Below are positions 7,441-16,644 of a stretch of DNA of 53,779 bases, in pieces. Position numbers and translations under genes: made by a program. Numbering within the stretch: the first letter of the stretch is position 1; the number at the start of each line of letters is the position of its first letter. The stretch spans positions 1-53,779 of the forward strand of contig URPU01000003.1 in the NCBI GenBank assembly GCA_900549865.1, in the 5' to 3' direction. The notes under the pieces are model-generated. The model ran no database searches, was not told the DNA's origin, and saw nothing but the letters and a program-made list of their open reading frames with translations. Source of the stretch: an uncultured Eubacteriales bacterium (GTDB lineage: Bacteria; Bacillota; Clostridia; Oscillospirales; Oscillospiraceae).

Positions 7441-8274
7441 TCACCCATCAGGCGGGGATATAATCAGCTCCTCGCAGCCTATTATGCGGCGCACGTCGAA
7501 TTCGCGCTGGGAGTAGCCGTTTTCAAGTGAGGTCAGCACCACGCCGTAGGCCTCGCCCATCGCGTGGATATAATACCCGCTGCCGACGTACAGCCCCACG
7601 TGGCCGACATATTTTCCGGAGGTGTGAAAGGCGATGAGATCGCCGGGCATGATGTCCTCCGGCTCGATTGCCGCGCCCTGCTTGGCCTGATCGTTCGCCA
7701 CGCGCTCCAGCTTGTAGCCGAGCTGGCCGTATATATAGCACACGAAGCCGGAGCAGTCAAAGCCCGTTTCCGGGGTGCTTCCGCCGTATTTGTACTTCCA
7801 GCCGAGGAATTGCAGGGCGAGGTCCGCGGCCTCGCGGCCGAGAAGCTCCTCCGCCGTGGGCTGTGCCTCCGCCGGTTCCGCTTCCTCCGCGGCGTCGCGG
7901 GAAGTGGCGCACAGCATGGCGGGGGCATATTCCATACCGCCGTAGGAGAGGGTGAGCCGCCCCGTGCCCGCCACGGCGGAGACCGCCTCCGTTGTCCGCC
8001 CGGCGAAGCCCTCCGGGAAGAAGCGCAGAGTGACCGCGCCGACGTCCTCCGTCCAGGCAAACGGCGCGCCGCCGCTTACGCCTGTTCCGCCGGGGAGGAA
8101 CTCAAGTCCGTCCCCGCCGCCGCGCGCGTCCCATTCCGACAGCGTGAGCAGCCGCGCGAGAGGGGAGGGCATATCCGCCTCCGCCGCTGTGCCGGTGAAG
8201 TGCCCGCTGCAGCTATTCAGGCAGAAAACGAGGCTCAGCGCGCACACGAATATTAAAATAAGCGTTTTTTTCAT
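7441..8274 (-). CDS. NlpC/P60-family cell-wall peptidase, lipoprotein
   Basis: A 277-residue lipoprotein with a C-terminal NlpC/P60 domain that would cleave peptidoglycan stem peptides outside the membrane. The signal peptide ends in LNSC (Cys22). About 130 poorly conserved residues follow, then a Glu/Ala linker (EEAEPAEAQPTAEE). The papain-like domain has the catalytic Cys in FDCSGFVCYIY, His in GHVGLYVG and a third polar His in YIHAMG. The start at 8274 was preferred to an in-frame ATG 24 bases upstream, because it puts MKK at the head of a proper signal peptide. It is divergent from addB, with a dispersed repeat between them. Confidence 0.9.
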   Translation of the reverse strand: MKKTLILIFVCALSLVFCLNSCSGHFTGTAAEADMPSPLARLLTLSEWDARGGGDGLEFLPGGTGVSGGAPFAWTEDVGAVTLRFFPEGFAGRTTEAVSAVAGTGRLTLSYGGMEYAPAMLCATSRDAAEEAEPAEAQPTAEELLGREAADLALQFLGWKYKYGGSTPETGFDCSGFVCYIYGQLGYKLERVANDQAKQGAAIEPEDIMPGDLIAFHTSGKYVGHVGLYVGSGYYIHAMGEAYGVVLTSLENGYSQREFDVRRIIGCEELIISPPDG

Positions 8275-8304
8275 CTGTATCACGCCTTTGACCGGCATCG
8301 CGTT

Positions 8305-8390
8305 AAAACACTTTGCGCGGAGTGAGCGCCGGATCGCCCACTGTCAGCGGACGACCGAGGCGCAGAACGCAGAAAATCTTTTTTGACTGT
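8305..8390. repeat. Dispersed intergenic repeat, copy 2 (degenerate)
   Basis: It starts with AAAACACTTTGCGCGGAGTG, shared with 38357. It continues through GCGGACGACCGAGGCGCAGA, matching copies 1 and 3 with a few changes. The right hairpin is missing or decayed; only TTTTTTGACTGTC remains. It lies between the divergent NlpC and addB genes. Confidence 0.7.
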
Positions 8391-8460
8391 CACGTATTAT
8401 ATCACGGATGCGGCGGATGTACATAAAAATTTGAACGGCGCGGCGGCGGAAGCGCGCCGC

Positions 8461-8489
8461 TTGACGCACGGCGGGCGGGCGGATATAAT
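8461..8489 (+). promoter_or_regulatory. Promoter for addBA
   Basis: TTGACG (8461-8466), 17-base spacer, TATAAT (8484-8489), 32 bases before the addB start codon. Confidence 0.65.
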
Positions 8490-8520
8490 TCATAAAAAGA
8501 CGTTTTTTAAGGAGACGCAC

Positions 8521-11500
8521 ATGCTGACGCTTATATTGGGCAAGGCGGGCACGGGCAAGACCGCCGCCGTGATAAACGAGATAAACGCCGCCGTGCAGCG
8601 CGGCGAGGGGAAGCGTATGCTTATCGTGCCGGAGCAGTACAGCCACGAGGCCGAGCGCGAGCTTTGCCGCGCCTGCGGCGACAGGCTGTCGCTGTACGCG
8701 GAGGTGTTCAGCTTCACGGGCCTTGCGCGGCGGCTGATGTCGCAGCTTGGCGGCGGCGCGGCGCAGTATCTGGACAAGGGCGGGCGGCTTTTGTGCATGG
8801 CGCTGGCGCTGGGCAGCGCCGGCAGCCGGCTGAAGGTCTATTCCGCCGCCGCACGCAAGGCGGAGATGCAGTCGCTGCTGCTGACGGCCGTGGATGAGAT
8901 GAAGGCCTCGTGCGTCACGCCGGACGCGCTTTATGACGCGGCGGCGGAGTTCGACGGCGGCCTTGCCGACAAGCTGCGCGACCTTGCGCTCATTGCGGAG
9001 GCGTATGACGCGTTGGTTGCAAACGGGCACGCCGACAGCGCCGACAGGCTGACGGTGCTTGCCCGGCAGATACCGCAAAGCGGCATCGGGCGCGGACACC
9101 ATATTTATATAGACGGCTTCGTGGACTTCACCGCGCAGGAGACGGAGGTCATCCGCGCGCTCATGATGAGCGGAGCGGATGTGACGGTGTGCCTCACGGC
9201 GGATTCGCTGACCGGCGGAAGCGAGGTGTTTGAGCTGTCGCGCCGCGCGGGTCGCGCGCTTGCGGCAATGGCGCAGGAGACGGGAACGGAGCAGCGCACC
9301 GTGGTCTTTGATGCCCAGACGGGAAAGGACGCCTCGCTCACGTTCTTTGCGGAAAATATGTTCTCCTACTCCACGGCGCAGTACGCGGGAGAGGACTGCG
9401 CGCTGGAGCTTGTGTGCGCGGGAAGCGTCTCCGCCGAGTGTGAGCTTGCCGCGGCAAAGGCGATAAAGCTCGTGCGCGAGGGCGGCTGCCGCTGGCGCGA
9501 TATCGCCGTGGCCGTGCGCGGCTTCGAGGATTACCGCGGCAGTCTTGAAAACATCTTCCGGCACTACGGCGTGCCGCTGTTCACCGCGAAAAAGAGCGAG
9601 CTTTTATATAAGCCCCTGCCGCTGCTGGTGACGCTGGCGTATGAGATAACGGGCGGCGGTTGGGAAATAGACGACGTGATAAGCTATATGCGCACGGGGC
9701 TGACCGGGCTTTCGCCGGAGGAGTGCGATACGCTTGCGGCATATATCTTCAAATGGCAGCTTCGCGCCGGGGCGTGGGCGCGCCGGGACGACTGGCGGCA
9801 GCACCCCGACGGCTACGGCTGTGAGTATGACGAGGCGGCGGAGGCGCGGCTGGAGGAGATAAATTCCCAGCGCCGCCGTCTGGCGCAGCCGCTTCTTGAG
9901 TTTGAACGCCGCAGCGCCGCAGCGCACACGGCGCAGGAGCACGCCGCGGCGCTTGCGCAGTTCTTCGCGGAGCTCAAGCTGCCCGAGACGCTCTCCGCCC
10001 GCGCCGATGCGCTGAACGCCGAAGGGCGCGGCGAGCTTGCGCAGGAATACGTGCAGCTTTGGGAGATAATCACCGCCGCGCTGGAGCAGTGCCATGCCAT
10101 CCTCGGCACGCTTGAAATGGACAGCGCGGAGTTCGGGCGGCTTTTCACGCTGATGCTTTCAAAATACGATGTGGGCGTTATCCCGGTGTCGCTGGACAGG
10201 GTGTCCGCCGGTGATTTCGACAGGATGCGCCGAAGGCAGATAAAGCACCTCATCGTCCTCGGCGCGAGCGACGCGCGCCTGCCGCGCGCCGGTGACGAGG
10301 CCGGGATATTCTCCGACGCGGAGAGGGCGCGGCTGCTGGAAAAGAACATATGCCTCGGCGCGGGAGAAGGTGAGCTGTGGCGCGAATTCTCGCTGATCTA
10401 CAACTGCCTGACCCTGCCCTCCGACAGCCTCACGCTGAGCTATCCCGCCGTTGACGCAGATGGGGAGGAGCAGCGCCCGGCCTTTGTGTATAACCGCGCG
10501 GCGGCGCTGTTCTCACTGACGCCGCGCCGCGGCGGACTTGACGATGCGCGCTTACAGGCCGCCGGGCCCGCCATGGAGCTTGCCGCGCACGCCATAAACG
10601 GCGGCAGCGGTGTTGAGCGCGCCGCCGCGGAGTACTTCCGCGCCGCCGAGGGCGAGCGCTGGGCCGCACTGACGCGCGCCGCCGCCATGAGCCGCGGCAG
10701 GCTTTCAGAGCGCGCCGTGCGCGGCCTTTACGGCGACAAGCTGCGCCTGAGCGCGTCGCGGATAGATAAATTCGCCTCCTGCCGGTACGCGTACTTCTGC
10801 CAGTACGGCCTGCGGGCAAAGCCCTATGAGCCGGCCGGGTTCACCCCGCCGGAGATAGGCACCTTCATGCATTACGTGCTTGAGCGCACCGCGCGCGAGG
10901 TGAAGGAGCGCGGCGGCTTTGCCGCCGTGGACGACGCGGAGCTTGAAAAAATATGCGACAGGCACGTCGCGCAGTACGTCCATGACGAGCTGAACGATTT
11001 TGCCGAGAAGAGCGCGCGCTTCACCTATCTTTTCCGCCGCCTGACGCGCGACGTGCATCAGGTGGTGAAGGACATGGCGGACGAGCTGCGCTGTTCGGAC
11101 TTTGAGCCGCTGGATTTCGAGCTGGACTTCGGCCGCGCGGGGAAGGTGCCGCCGGTGGAGCTTGGCGAGGGCGTGGGCGCGCTGACGCTGACGGGCGTCG
11201 CCGACAGGGTGGACGGCTGGCTGCACAATGGGAAACTGTACCTGCGCGTGGTGGACTATAAGACGGGAAAGAAGCAGTTTTCCATGGCGGACGTATGGTA
11301 CGGCATGGGGCTTCAGATGCTATTGTACCTTTTTGCCCTTGAAAGCGGCGGGGAGAAGCTATACGGCCATGAGACGGTCCCCGCCGGGGTGATGTACGTA
11401 CCCGCGCGAAACGCCATGCTCTCCGCACAGCGCGATATGGACGACGCGGAGCTTGCCGGAAAGCTTGGCGAGGCGAAGCGCCGCAGCGGCCTCGTGCTGG

Positions 11501-11859
11501 ACGACGCGGAGCTTATGGAGGCGTGGGAGCGCGGCGCGGACAAACAATATATCCCCGTGAAATTCAAAAACGGAAGCCCCGGCGCGGACGGCGTGGCGTC
11601 GCTTGCGCGCATGGGGCTGCTGGCAAGGCATATAAAGAAAAGCCTCGGCGAGATGGCGGAGCAGCTCAGGCAGGGCAGCATCGCCGCGGACCCGTATTAC
11701 CGCGGCCAGCAGGAAAACGCCTGCATCAACTGCGATTATTTTGACGCCTGCCACTTTGCCGACGGCGAGAACGGCGAAAGCTGCCGGTATCTCGCGCGGC
11801 TGAAACCGGACAAGGTGTGGAGTATGCTGGAAGGAGAGGAGGAAAGCGGCAATGGCTGA
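8521..11859 (+). CDS. addB: ATP-dependent helicase/nuclease subunit B (AddB)
   Basis: A 1112-residue subunit of the AddAB helicase-nuclease, which resects double-strand DNA ends for RecA loading and recognises Chi in Firmicutes. The N-terminal Walker A is LGKAGTGKT (residues 6-14). The helicase-like core is degenerate, as in other AddB proteins. A C-terminal RecB-type nuclease has VVDYKTGKK near residue 910. A 4Fe-4S cluster is implied by a Cys near 753-759 (CRYAYFC) and CINCDYFDAC near 1068-1077. AAGGAG precedes the ATG at 8521; the longer open frame upstream lacks such a site. The stop overlaps addA by 8 bases. Confidence 0.95.
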   Translation: MLTLILGKAGTGKTAAVINEINAAVQRGEGKRMLIVPEQYSHEAERELCRACGDRLSLYAEVFSFTGLARRLMSQLGGGAAQYLDKGGRLLCMALALGSAGSRLKVYSAAARKAEMQSLLLTAVDEMKASCVTPDALYDAAAEFDGGLADKLRDLALIAEAYDALVANGHADSADRLTVLARQIPQSGIGRGHHIYIDGFVDFTAQETEVIRALMMSGADVTVCLTADSLTGGSEVFELSRRAGRALAAMAQETGTEQRTVVFDAQTGKDASLTFFAENMFSYSTAQYAGEDCALELVCAGSVSAECELAAAKAIKLVREGGCRWRDIAVAVRGFEDYRGSLENIFRHYGVPLFTAKKSELLYKPLPLLVTLAYEITGGGWEIDDVISYMRTGLTGLSPEECDTLAAYIFKWQLRAGAWARRDDWRQHPDGYGCEYDEAAEARLEEINSQRRRLAQPLLEFERRSAAAHTAQEHAAALAQFFAELKLPETLSARADALNAEGRGELAQEYVQLWEIITAALEQCHAILGTLEMDSAEFGRLFTLMLSKYDVGVIPVSLDRVSAGDFDRMRRRQIKHLIVLGASDARLPRAGDEAGIFSDAERARLLEKNICLGAGEGELWREFSLIYNCLTLPSDSLTLSYPAVDADGEEQRPAFVYNRAAALFSLTPRRGGLDDARLQAAGPAMELAAHAINGGSGVERAAAEYFRAAEGERWAALTRAAAMSRGRLSERAVRGLYGDKLRLSASRIDKFASCRYAYFCQYGLRAKPYEPAGFTPPEIGTFMHYVLERTAREVKERGGFAAVDDAELEKICDRHVAQYVHDELNDFAEKSARFTYLFRRLTRDVHQVVKDMADELRCSDFEPLDFELDFGRAGKVPPVELGEGVGALTLTGVADRVDGWLHNGKLYLRVVDYKTGKKQFSMADVWYGMGLQMLLYLFALESGGEKLYGHETVPAGVMYVPARNAMLSAQRDMDDAELAGKLGEAKRRSGLVLDDAELMEAWERGADKQYIPVKFKNGSPGADGVASLARMGLLARHIKKSLGEMAEQLRQGSIAADPYYRGQQENACINCDYFDACHFADGENGESCRYLARLKPDKVWSMLEGEEESGNG

Positions 11860-14800
11860 ATTCAGACCGACGGCGGCGCAGAGCGCGGCCATAACCGCGC
11901 GCGGAAGCACGGTGCTCGTCTCCGCGGGCGCGGGCAGCGGGAAAACGAAGGTGCTGACGGAGCGCCTGATGGGCTGCATCACCGATGAGCAGCGCCCGGC
12001 CGACCTCGACAGCTTCCTTATAATAACCTTCACCCGCGCCGCGGCGGGGGAGCTGCGCGGCAGGATAATGGACGAGCTTGCCGCGCGCCTCGCCCGCGAG
12101 CCGGGGAGCCGCCGCCTGCGGCGGCAGAGCGCGCTGTGCCAGCGCGCGCAGATAGGCACAATCCACAGCTTCTGCGCGGCGCTCCTGCGCGAAAACAGCC
12201 ACCTTGCGCAGATAAGCCCCGATTTCAAGATCGCCGACGACGACAGGGCGCAGGCCATGAAGGCCGCCGCGCTTGAGCGCGTGCTTGAAGCGCGCTATGC
12301 CGCCGGGGCGGATAACGCGGACTTCCTCCTGCTGGCCGACACCGCGGGCGCGGGGCGCGACGACAGCCGACTTGCCGCGCTCGTGCTGTCGCTGCACGAA
12401 AAGATGCAGTGCCACGCCCGGCCGGAGGACTGGGCGGCAAAGCAGGTGGCGCTGCTGTCCGCCGAGGCGCAGGACGCCGGGGATACGCCGTGGGGGCGCG
12501 AGATACTTTCCGCCGCGGCGGACAACGCCCGCTATTGGAGCGCGGAGCTTGACGCGCTGGTGGCCGCGATGGCCGGAAATGAGAAGATAAGCAAGGCGTA
12601 CCTCCCCAGCGTCAGCGAGAGCGCCGCGCAGATACGCGAGCTTGTCCGCTGTCTTGAAGCGGGCTGGGACAGTGCGCGCGCCTGCCTGCCGGTGGAGTTT
12701 CCGCGGCTGGGCGCACTGAGAAATTCGCCCGACGCACAGCTTTCCGACAGGATAAAGCTGCGGCGCGACGCCTGCAAAAAGGCCATGGCGGCCATAGAGG
12801 CGGCGCTGGGCGCGCCGAGTGAAAAGCTCGTCGGCGATATGCGCCGCACGAGCCCCGCCATGCGTGCGCTTCTGACGCTGACGCTGGACTTCGACGCGGA
12901 GTATTCCCGCGCAAAGCGCCGCGCCGGACTTGTGGACTATTCCGACCTTGAGCATATGACGGCAAAGCTGCTGACCCTGCCCGACGGAAGCCCAAGCGAG
13001 CTTGCCGCGCGCCTTTCCGCGCGCTATACCGAGGTCATGGTGGACGAGTATCAGGACGTGAGCCAGGTGCAGGACGCCATATTCAAGGCCGTCTCCAACG
13101 AGGGGCAGAAGCTCTTCCTCGTGGGCGACGTCAAGCAGTCCATCTACCGCTTCCGCCTTGCGGACCCGGAGATATTCACGCAAAAATACGTGACCTTTGC
13201 CGATGCGGAGCACGCCGCGCCCGGCGCGCCGCGGCGCATAATACTGCAGGAGAACTTCCGCTCACGCCGGGAGATACTCGACTGCGCGAACGCGGTGTTT
13301 TCCGCGTGCATGTCGCGCCGCCTCGGCGATATAGACTATGACGCGGCGGCGGAGCTGAAATACGGCGCACGCTACGACGGCGATGCGCCCGTGCCGGAGC
13401 TTCTGCTGCTGGAAACGGGCGGCGCGCAGGACGACGACGCGGAGCGGCCCGATAAGACGGCGCTGGAGGCGCGCCTTGTCGGGCGGGAGATACTGCGCCT
13501 TATGTCGTCAGGGATGCGCGTGGGCGAAAGGCCGCTGGAATACGGCGACATCACGCTGCTTATGCGCTCGGCCAACTCCGTGGGCGGCATATACCGCAGG
13601 GAGCTTGCCGCGATGGGCATACCCGTCGCGGCGGGGCAGGGCGGCGGCTTTTTCGACTCGGTGGAGATATCGGGCGTGGTGTCGCTGCTTGCCGTGACGG
13701 ATAACCCGCATCAGGACATCCCGCTTATAGCCGTGCTGCGTTCGCCGGCCTTCGGCTTCACGGCGGAGGAGCTTGCCCAGATACGCGCCGCGGACAAGGA
13801 CGGGGATTTCTATACTGCGCTCAACTGCCGCGCGAAGGAGGACGAAAGGTGCAGAGCCTTTCTTGAAAAGCTTGCGCGTCTGCGCGCCCTCGCGCCCGAC
13901 CTCACGGCGGCAGAGCTCGTGTGGCAGATAATAGACGGGCTTGACCTGCTGGCCGTGTGCTCCGCCATGGCGGACGGCGCGGCGCGCCGGGCAAATCTTC
14001 TGGAGCTGCTGGAGCTTTCCAAGCGCTTTGACGCCACGGGCTACCGCGGGCTGCACCGCTTCGTGCTGTGGCTGCGGCAGTTAAACGAGCGCGGCGAGGA
14101 GCCGCCGAGCGGCGCGTCCGGCGGCGCGGCGGTGCAGATAATGACGGTGCACAAGTCCAAGGGGCTGGAGTTCCCTGTGGTGTTCCTGTGCGACACGGCG
14201 CGCCGCTTCAACCGGCAGGACAGCCGCGACACAGTGCTGGTGCACCCGCAGCTCGGCCTCGGCGCGAAGGTGACAGACGCCGCGCGGCGCATAGAATACC
14301 CAAGCCTTGCGCGAAACGCCATACGCCTGCGGCTGGAAAGGGAGATGCTTTCGGAGGAGATGCGCCTTCTCTACGTGGCGCTGACGCGGCCGCGCGAGAG
14401 GCTTTATATCACCGCGGCCGTGAAGGATCCGCAGCAGCTTATCGAAAAGTCCTCCGCCGCCGTGACGCGCCCAATGGCGAGCGAGGTGCTTGCCGCGGCC
14501 TCCGCCCCGGTGAACTGGCTGATATACGCCGCCCTCGCCGACGGTGAGCGGCACCTGAAAATGAGGATATGCACGCCCGGCGCGGCGCCGGGCGCGGAGG
14601 AGGAAGCGCCGGTCGAGATACCGCCCGACGCGGACGCCGCGCAGGAGCTTGCCCATGCGCTGAGCTTCACCTATGCCCATGCAGACGCCTCGGCCCTGCC
14701 GTCAAAGATAACGGCGACGGAGCTTAAGGGCCGCGCCGCGCCCGATGAGGACGCGCAGACCATCCTGCCGCGGCGGGAGAGGCAGTTCGCCCTGCCGGAT

Positions 14801-15352
14801 TTTGCCCGCGCGGGGCGGCCCGTCACGGGAGCGGAGCGCGGCGTCGCCACGCACCTTGCGCTGCAATGCATGGACTTTGAAAAGACCGGCACGCGCGCGG
14901 AGATAGAGGAGGAGATCGCCCGCCTCAGAGAGCAGCGCTTTCTGAGCGAGCGCGAGGCCGCCGCCGTGGACGCCGCGGCGATATATGCCCTTTTCGCCTC
15001 GCCCCTTGGGCGGCGCATGAGGCAGGCGGACGCCGTGCACAGGGAGTTCAAATTTTCCCTTCTGTGTCCGGCGGAGGACGTGTTCGGCACGGCCGCGGGG
15101 GAGGAGCTTCTTCTTCAGGGCGTGGTGGACTGCTGCATCGAGGAAAACGGCCGCCTGTGCATCATCGACTATAAGACGGACGCCGTCAGGACGGATGCGG
15201 ACATAGCGCAGCGCAGCGCCTATTACACGGGGCAGCTTCGCGCATACGCCGCGGCGCTGACGCGGATATTCGGCATGGAGGTGTCCGACTGCGTGCTTTA
15301 CTTCCTCGCCGCGGGAAAAACGGTAAAAATAGCGCAAAAGGACTTGCATTGA
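11852..15352 (+). CDS. addA: ATP-dependent helicase/nuclease subunit A (AddA)
   Basis: A 1166-residue UvrD-type helicase with a C-terminal nuclease, the motor subunit of AddAB. Seen in order: Walker A SAGAGSGKTKVLTERL (about 24-39); TFTRAAAGELRGRI; Walker B VDEYQDVSQVQ near residue 396; motif III VGDVKQSIYRFR. After these come MTVHKSKGLEFPVVFL, the LYVALTRPRERLYI helicase motif and the nuclease signature CIIDYKTDAV near 1105. All key residues are intact, so the complex should be active as helicase and dual nuclease. It overlaps addB by 8 bases, indicating translational coupling. Confidence 0.96.
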   Translation: MAEFRPTAAQSAAITARGSTVLVSAGAGSGKTKVLTERLMGCITDEQRPADLDSFLIITFTRAAAGELRGRIMDELAARLAREPGSRRLRRQSALCQRAQIGTIHSFCAALLRENSHLAQISPDFKIADDDRAQAMKAAALERVLEARYAAGADNADFLLLADTAGAGRDDSRLAALVLSLHEKMQCHARPEDWAAKQVALLSAEAQDAGDTPWGREILSAAADNARYWSAELDALVAAMAGNEKISKAYLPSVSESAAQIRELVRCLEAGWDSARACLPVEFPRLGALRNSPDAQLSDRIKLRRDACKKAMAAIEAALGAPSEKLVGDMRRTSPAMRALLTLTLDFDAEYSRAKRRAGLVDYSDLEHMTAKLLTLPDGSPSELAARLSARYTEVMVDEYQDVSQVQDAIFKAVSNEGQKLFLVGDVKQSIYRFRLADPEIFTQKYVTFADAEHAAPGAPRRIILQENFRSRREILDCANAVFSACMSRRLGDIDYDAAAELKYGARYDGDAPVPELLLLETGGAQDDDAERPDKTALEARLVGREILRLMSSGMRVGERPLEYGDITLLMRSANSVGGIYRRELAAMGIPVAAGQGGGFFDSVEISGVVSLLAVTDNPHQDIPLIAVLRSPAFGFTAEELAQIRAADKDGDFYTALNCRAKEDERCRAFLEKLARLRALAPDLTAAELVWQIIDGLDLLAVCSAMADGAARRANLLELLELSKRFDATGYRGLHRFVLWLRQLNERGEEPPSGASGGAAVQIMTVHKSKGLEFPVVFLCDTARRFNRQDSRDTVLVHPQLGLGAKVTDAARRIEYPSLARNAIRLRLEREMLSEEMRLLYVALTRPRERLYITAAVKDPQQLIEKSSAAVTRPMASEVLAAASAPVNWLIYAALADGERHLKMRICTPGAAPGAEEEAPVEIPPDADAAQELAHALSFTYAHADASALPSKITATELKGRAAPDEDAQTILPRRERQFALPDFARAGRPVTGAERGVATHLALQCMDFEKTGTRAEIEEEIARLREQRFLSEREAAAVDAAAIYALFASPLGRRMRQADAVHREFKFSLLCPAEDVFGTAAGEELLLQGVVDCCIEENGRLCIIDYKTDAVRTDADIAQRSAYYTGQLRAYAAALTRIFGMEVSDCVLYFLAAGKTVKIAQKDLH

Positions 15353-15372
15353 GCGCGAGACTGTGCTACAAT
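15344..15372 (+). promoter_or_regulatory. Probable rpmE promoter
   Basis: TTGCAT (15344-15349), 17-base spacer, TACAAT (15367-15372). The -35 box overlaps the addA stop codon. Confidence 0.5.
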
Positions 15373-15441
15373 TCCCTTTGCGTCTTGTAACTATACCGCT
15401 TCGGTACAATCAAGGCAGCATATGATGAGGAGCTTTTGACA

Positions 15442-15642
15442 ATGAAGGAAGGAATCCATCCGAAATACCAGCAGACCACCATCAGATGCGCTTGCGGCGC
15501 GGTCATCGAGACCGGCTCCACCAAGCCCAACATCACCGTTGAGATCTGCTCCAAGTGCCACCCCTTCTACACCGGCAAGCAGAAGCTGGTCGATACCAGC
15601 GGCCGTGTTGACAAGTTCAATAAGAAGTACGGCATCAAGTGA
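15442..15642 (+). CDS. rpmE: 50S ribosomal protein L31, zinc-binding type
   Basis: A 66-residue L31. The zinc ligands are visible as CAC near residues 16-18 and CSKC near 36-39, so this is the Cys-containing (C+) form and not the YtiA-like form. The sequence opens with MKEGIHPKYQQTTIRC and ends TSGRVDKFNKKYGIK, typical of the family. ATG at 15442 was chosen because GAGGAG lies 10 bases upstream; a TTG two codons earlier would be only 4 bases from it. A strong terminator follows. Confidence 0.97.
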   Translation: MKEGIHPKYQQTTIRCACGAVIETGSTKPNITVEICSKCHPFYTGKQKLVDTSGRVDKFNKKYGIK

Positions 15643-15655
15643 TCGTGATACCCGA

Positions 15656-15685
15656 AACGGAGCGCTGCCATGGCAGCGCTCCGTT
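15656..15685. terminator. Bidirectional terminator between rpmE and the deoR-type gene
   Basis: AACGGAGCGCTGCC and its complement with almost no loop, then TTTTCGTTT on the plus strand. The minus-strand regulator ends 7 bases further right, so the hairpin can serve both genes. Confidence 0.85.
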
Positions 15686-15691
15686 TTCGTT

Positions 15692-16435
15692 TCAGACTAT
15701 TATCTGCTTTATCCCGCCGGAGGCAATCTCCGCGGGCAATGGCGCGTCGGAGATGATGTAATCCGCCTCGCGCAGCGGCATGAGCATATACGCGCTGGTT
15801 TTCAGGAACTTGCTTTTGTCGCAGAGGAACACCTTCGTCTCTGACTGATCCAGCGCGCAGCGGCGCAGGGAGTTGGCCGGGGCGCAGTAATCGGATATCC
15901 AGCCGCGGCCGTTCACGGCGGAGGAGGAGAAAAACATGATGTCGATGCCGTAGTGGGCGATCATGTCCTCAGCCTCGCGGCCGTAGAAGCTCATCGTGTC
16001 ATAGCTTATCTCCCCGCCGAGGCAGATGGAGCGTATCCGGTACTTCTGCGTGAGCTGTAAAACGGACATGCTGCTCGTTATGACGGTGATGTTCTTATAC
16101 TGGGGCATGTGGTCGATTATATGCAGCGTGGTGGTGGACTCGTCCATGAACACCATGCAGTCGTCGCGCAGGAGCTTCGCGGCCTCGCGCGCGATGCGCA
16201 GCTTCACCTCGGAATTGACGCCCATCCGGAAATAGGCGGGGCCGCCCTCGTTTTCACTGCGCCGCCTGATGACGCCGCCGTGACTGCGCGTAACAAGACC
16301 CATCTCCTGCATCGCGTTCAGGTCGCGCCGTATGGTCGGCATACTGACGAAAAGCGTGCGGCTCAAGGATTCCACGCTTGCGTACTCGCCGTTGGACAGA
16401 ATGTCCATTATCTTCTGGTAACGCTCTTCCTTCAC
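15692..16435 (-). CDS. DeoR-family transcriptional regulator
   Basis: A 247-residue repressor. The N-terminal winged helix-turn-helix (about 3-57) has the DeoR signature VSMPTIRRDLNAMQEMGLVTRSHGG. The C-terminal DeoRC sensor domain is of the ISOCOT fold and normally binds a sugar phosphate. Typical segments are FMDESTTT and ITSSMSVLQLT. The start is GTG at 16435 with GGAGG upstream. The gene is divergent from a HAD phosphatase, two phosphopolyol dehydrogenase-like enzymes, an ABC importer and araD, so a phosphorylated intermediate of that pathway is the likely inducer. A tandem repeat sits right at its transcription start. Confidence 0.92.
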   Translation of the reverse strand: MKEERYQKIMDILSNGEYASVESLSRTLFVSMPTIRRDLNAMQEMGLVTRSHGGVIRRRSENEGGPAYFRMGVNSEVKLRIAREAAKLLRDDCMVFMDESTTTLHIIDHMPQYKNITVITSSMSVLQLTQKYRIRSICLGGEISYDTMSFYGREAEDMIAHYGIDIMFFSSSAVNGRGWISDYCAPANSLRRCALDQSETKVFLCDKSKFLKTSAYMLMPLREADYIISDAPLPAEIASGGIKQIIV

Positions 16436-16450
16436 TCAATCAAGCCTCCG

Positions 16451-16470
16451 TTTTTGATCGTTTTTGATCG
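16451..16470. promoter_or_regulatory. Candidate DeoR operator: tandem TTTTTGATCG
   Basis: Two perfect head-to-tail copies of TTTTTGATCG (16451-16460, 16461-16470). They lie immediately downstream of the predicted deoR start site, a position expected for autorepression. Confidence 0.55.
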
Positions 16471-16477
16471 TTTCTCA

Positions 16478-16506
16478 ATATTAGCGCCAAACCTTGCGCA
16501 TGTCAA
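16478..16506 (-). promoter_or_regulatory. Promoter of the deoR-type gene
   Basis: Read on the minus strand: perfect TTGACA (16506-16501), 17-base spacer, TAATAT (16483-16478). Confidence 0.75.
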
Positions 16507-16522
16507 CAGCTTCCTGTATAAT
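16494..16522 (+). promoter_or_regulatory. Promoter of the HAD/ABC operon
   Basis: TTGCGC (16494-16499), 17-base spacer, perfect TATAAT (16517-16522). It overlaps the divergent deoR promoter, so one bound repressor could block both. The roughly 115-base leader contains a CCGCCG/CGGCGG hairpin near 16548-16566. Confidence 0.6.
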
Positions 16523-16644
16523 ACGCTTGTTCATTTTGTTGAAAACCGCCGCGCAAACCGGCGGCAGAACCGGCACCAAGATACATTTTTAACAATGCCG
16601 CGCCGGGGAATGATCAATTTTTAGAGTGTACAGTGAGGCGCATT

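Noticed and set aside
11726..13213. 495-codon open frame on the minus strand
   Set aside because: It is antisense to addA, whose helicase motifs are intact; no ribosome site or family features.
16451..16470. Possible start of a CRISPR or longer tandem array
   Set aside because: Only two 10-base units exist and they fit an operator. No CRISPR array was seen anywhere in the window.
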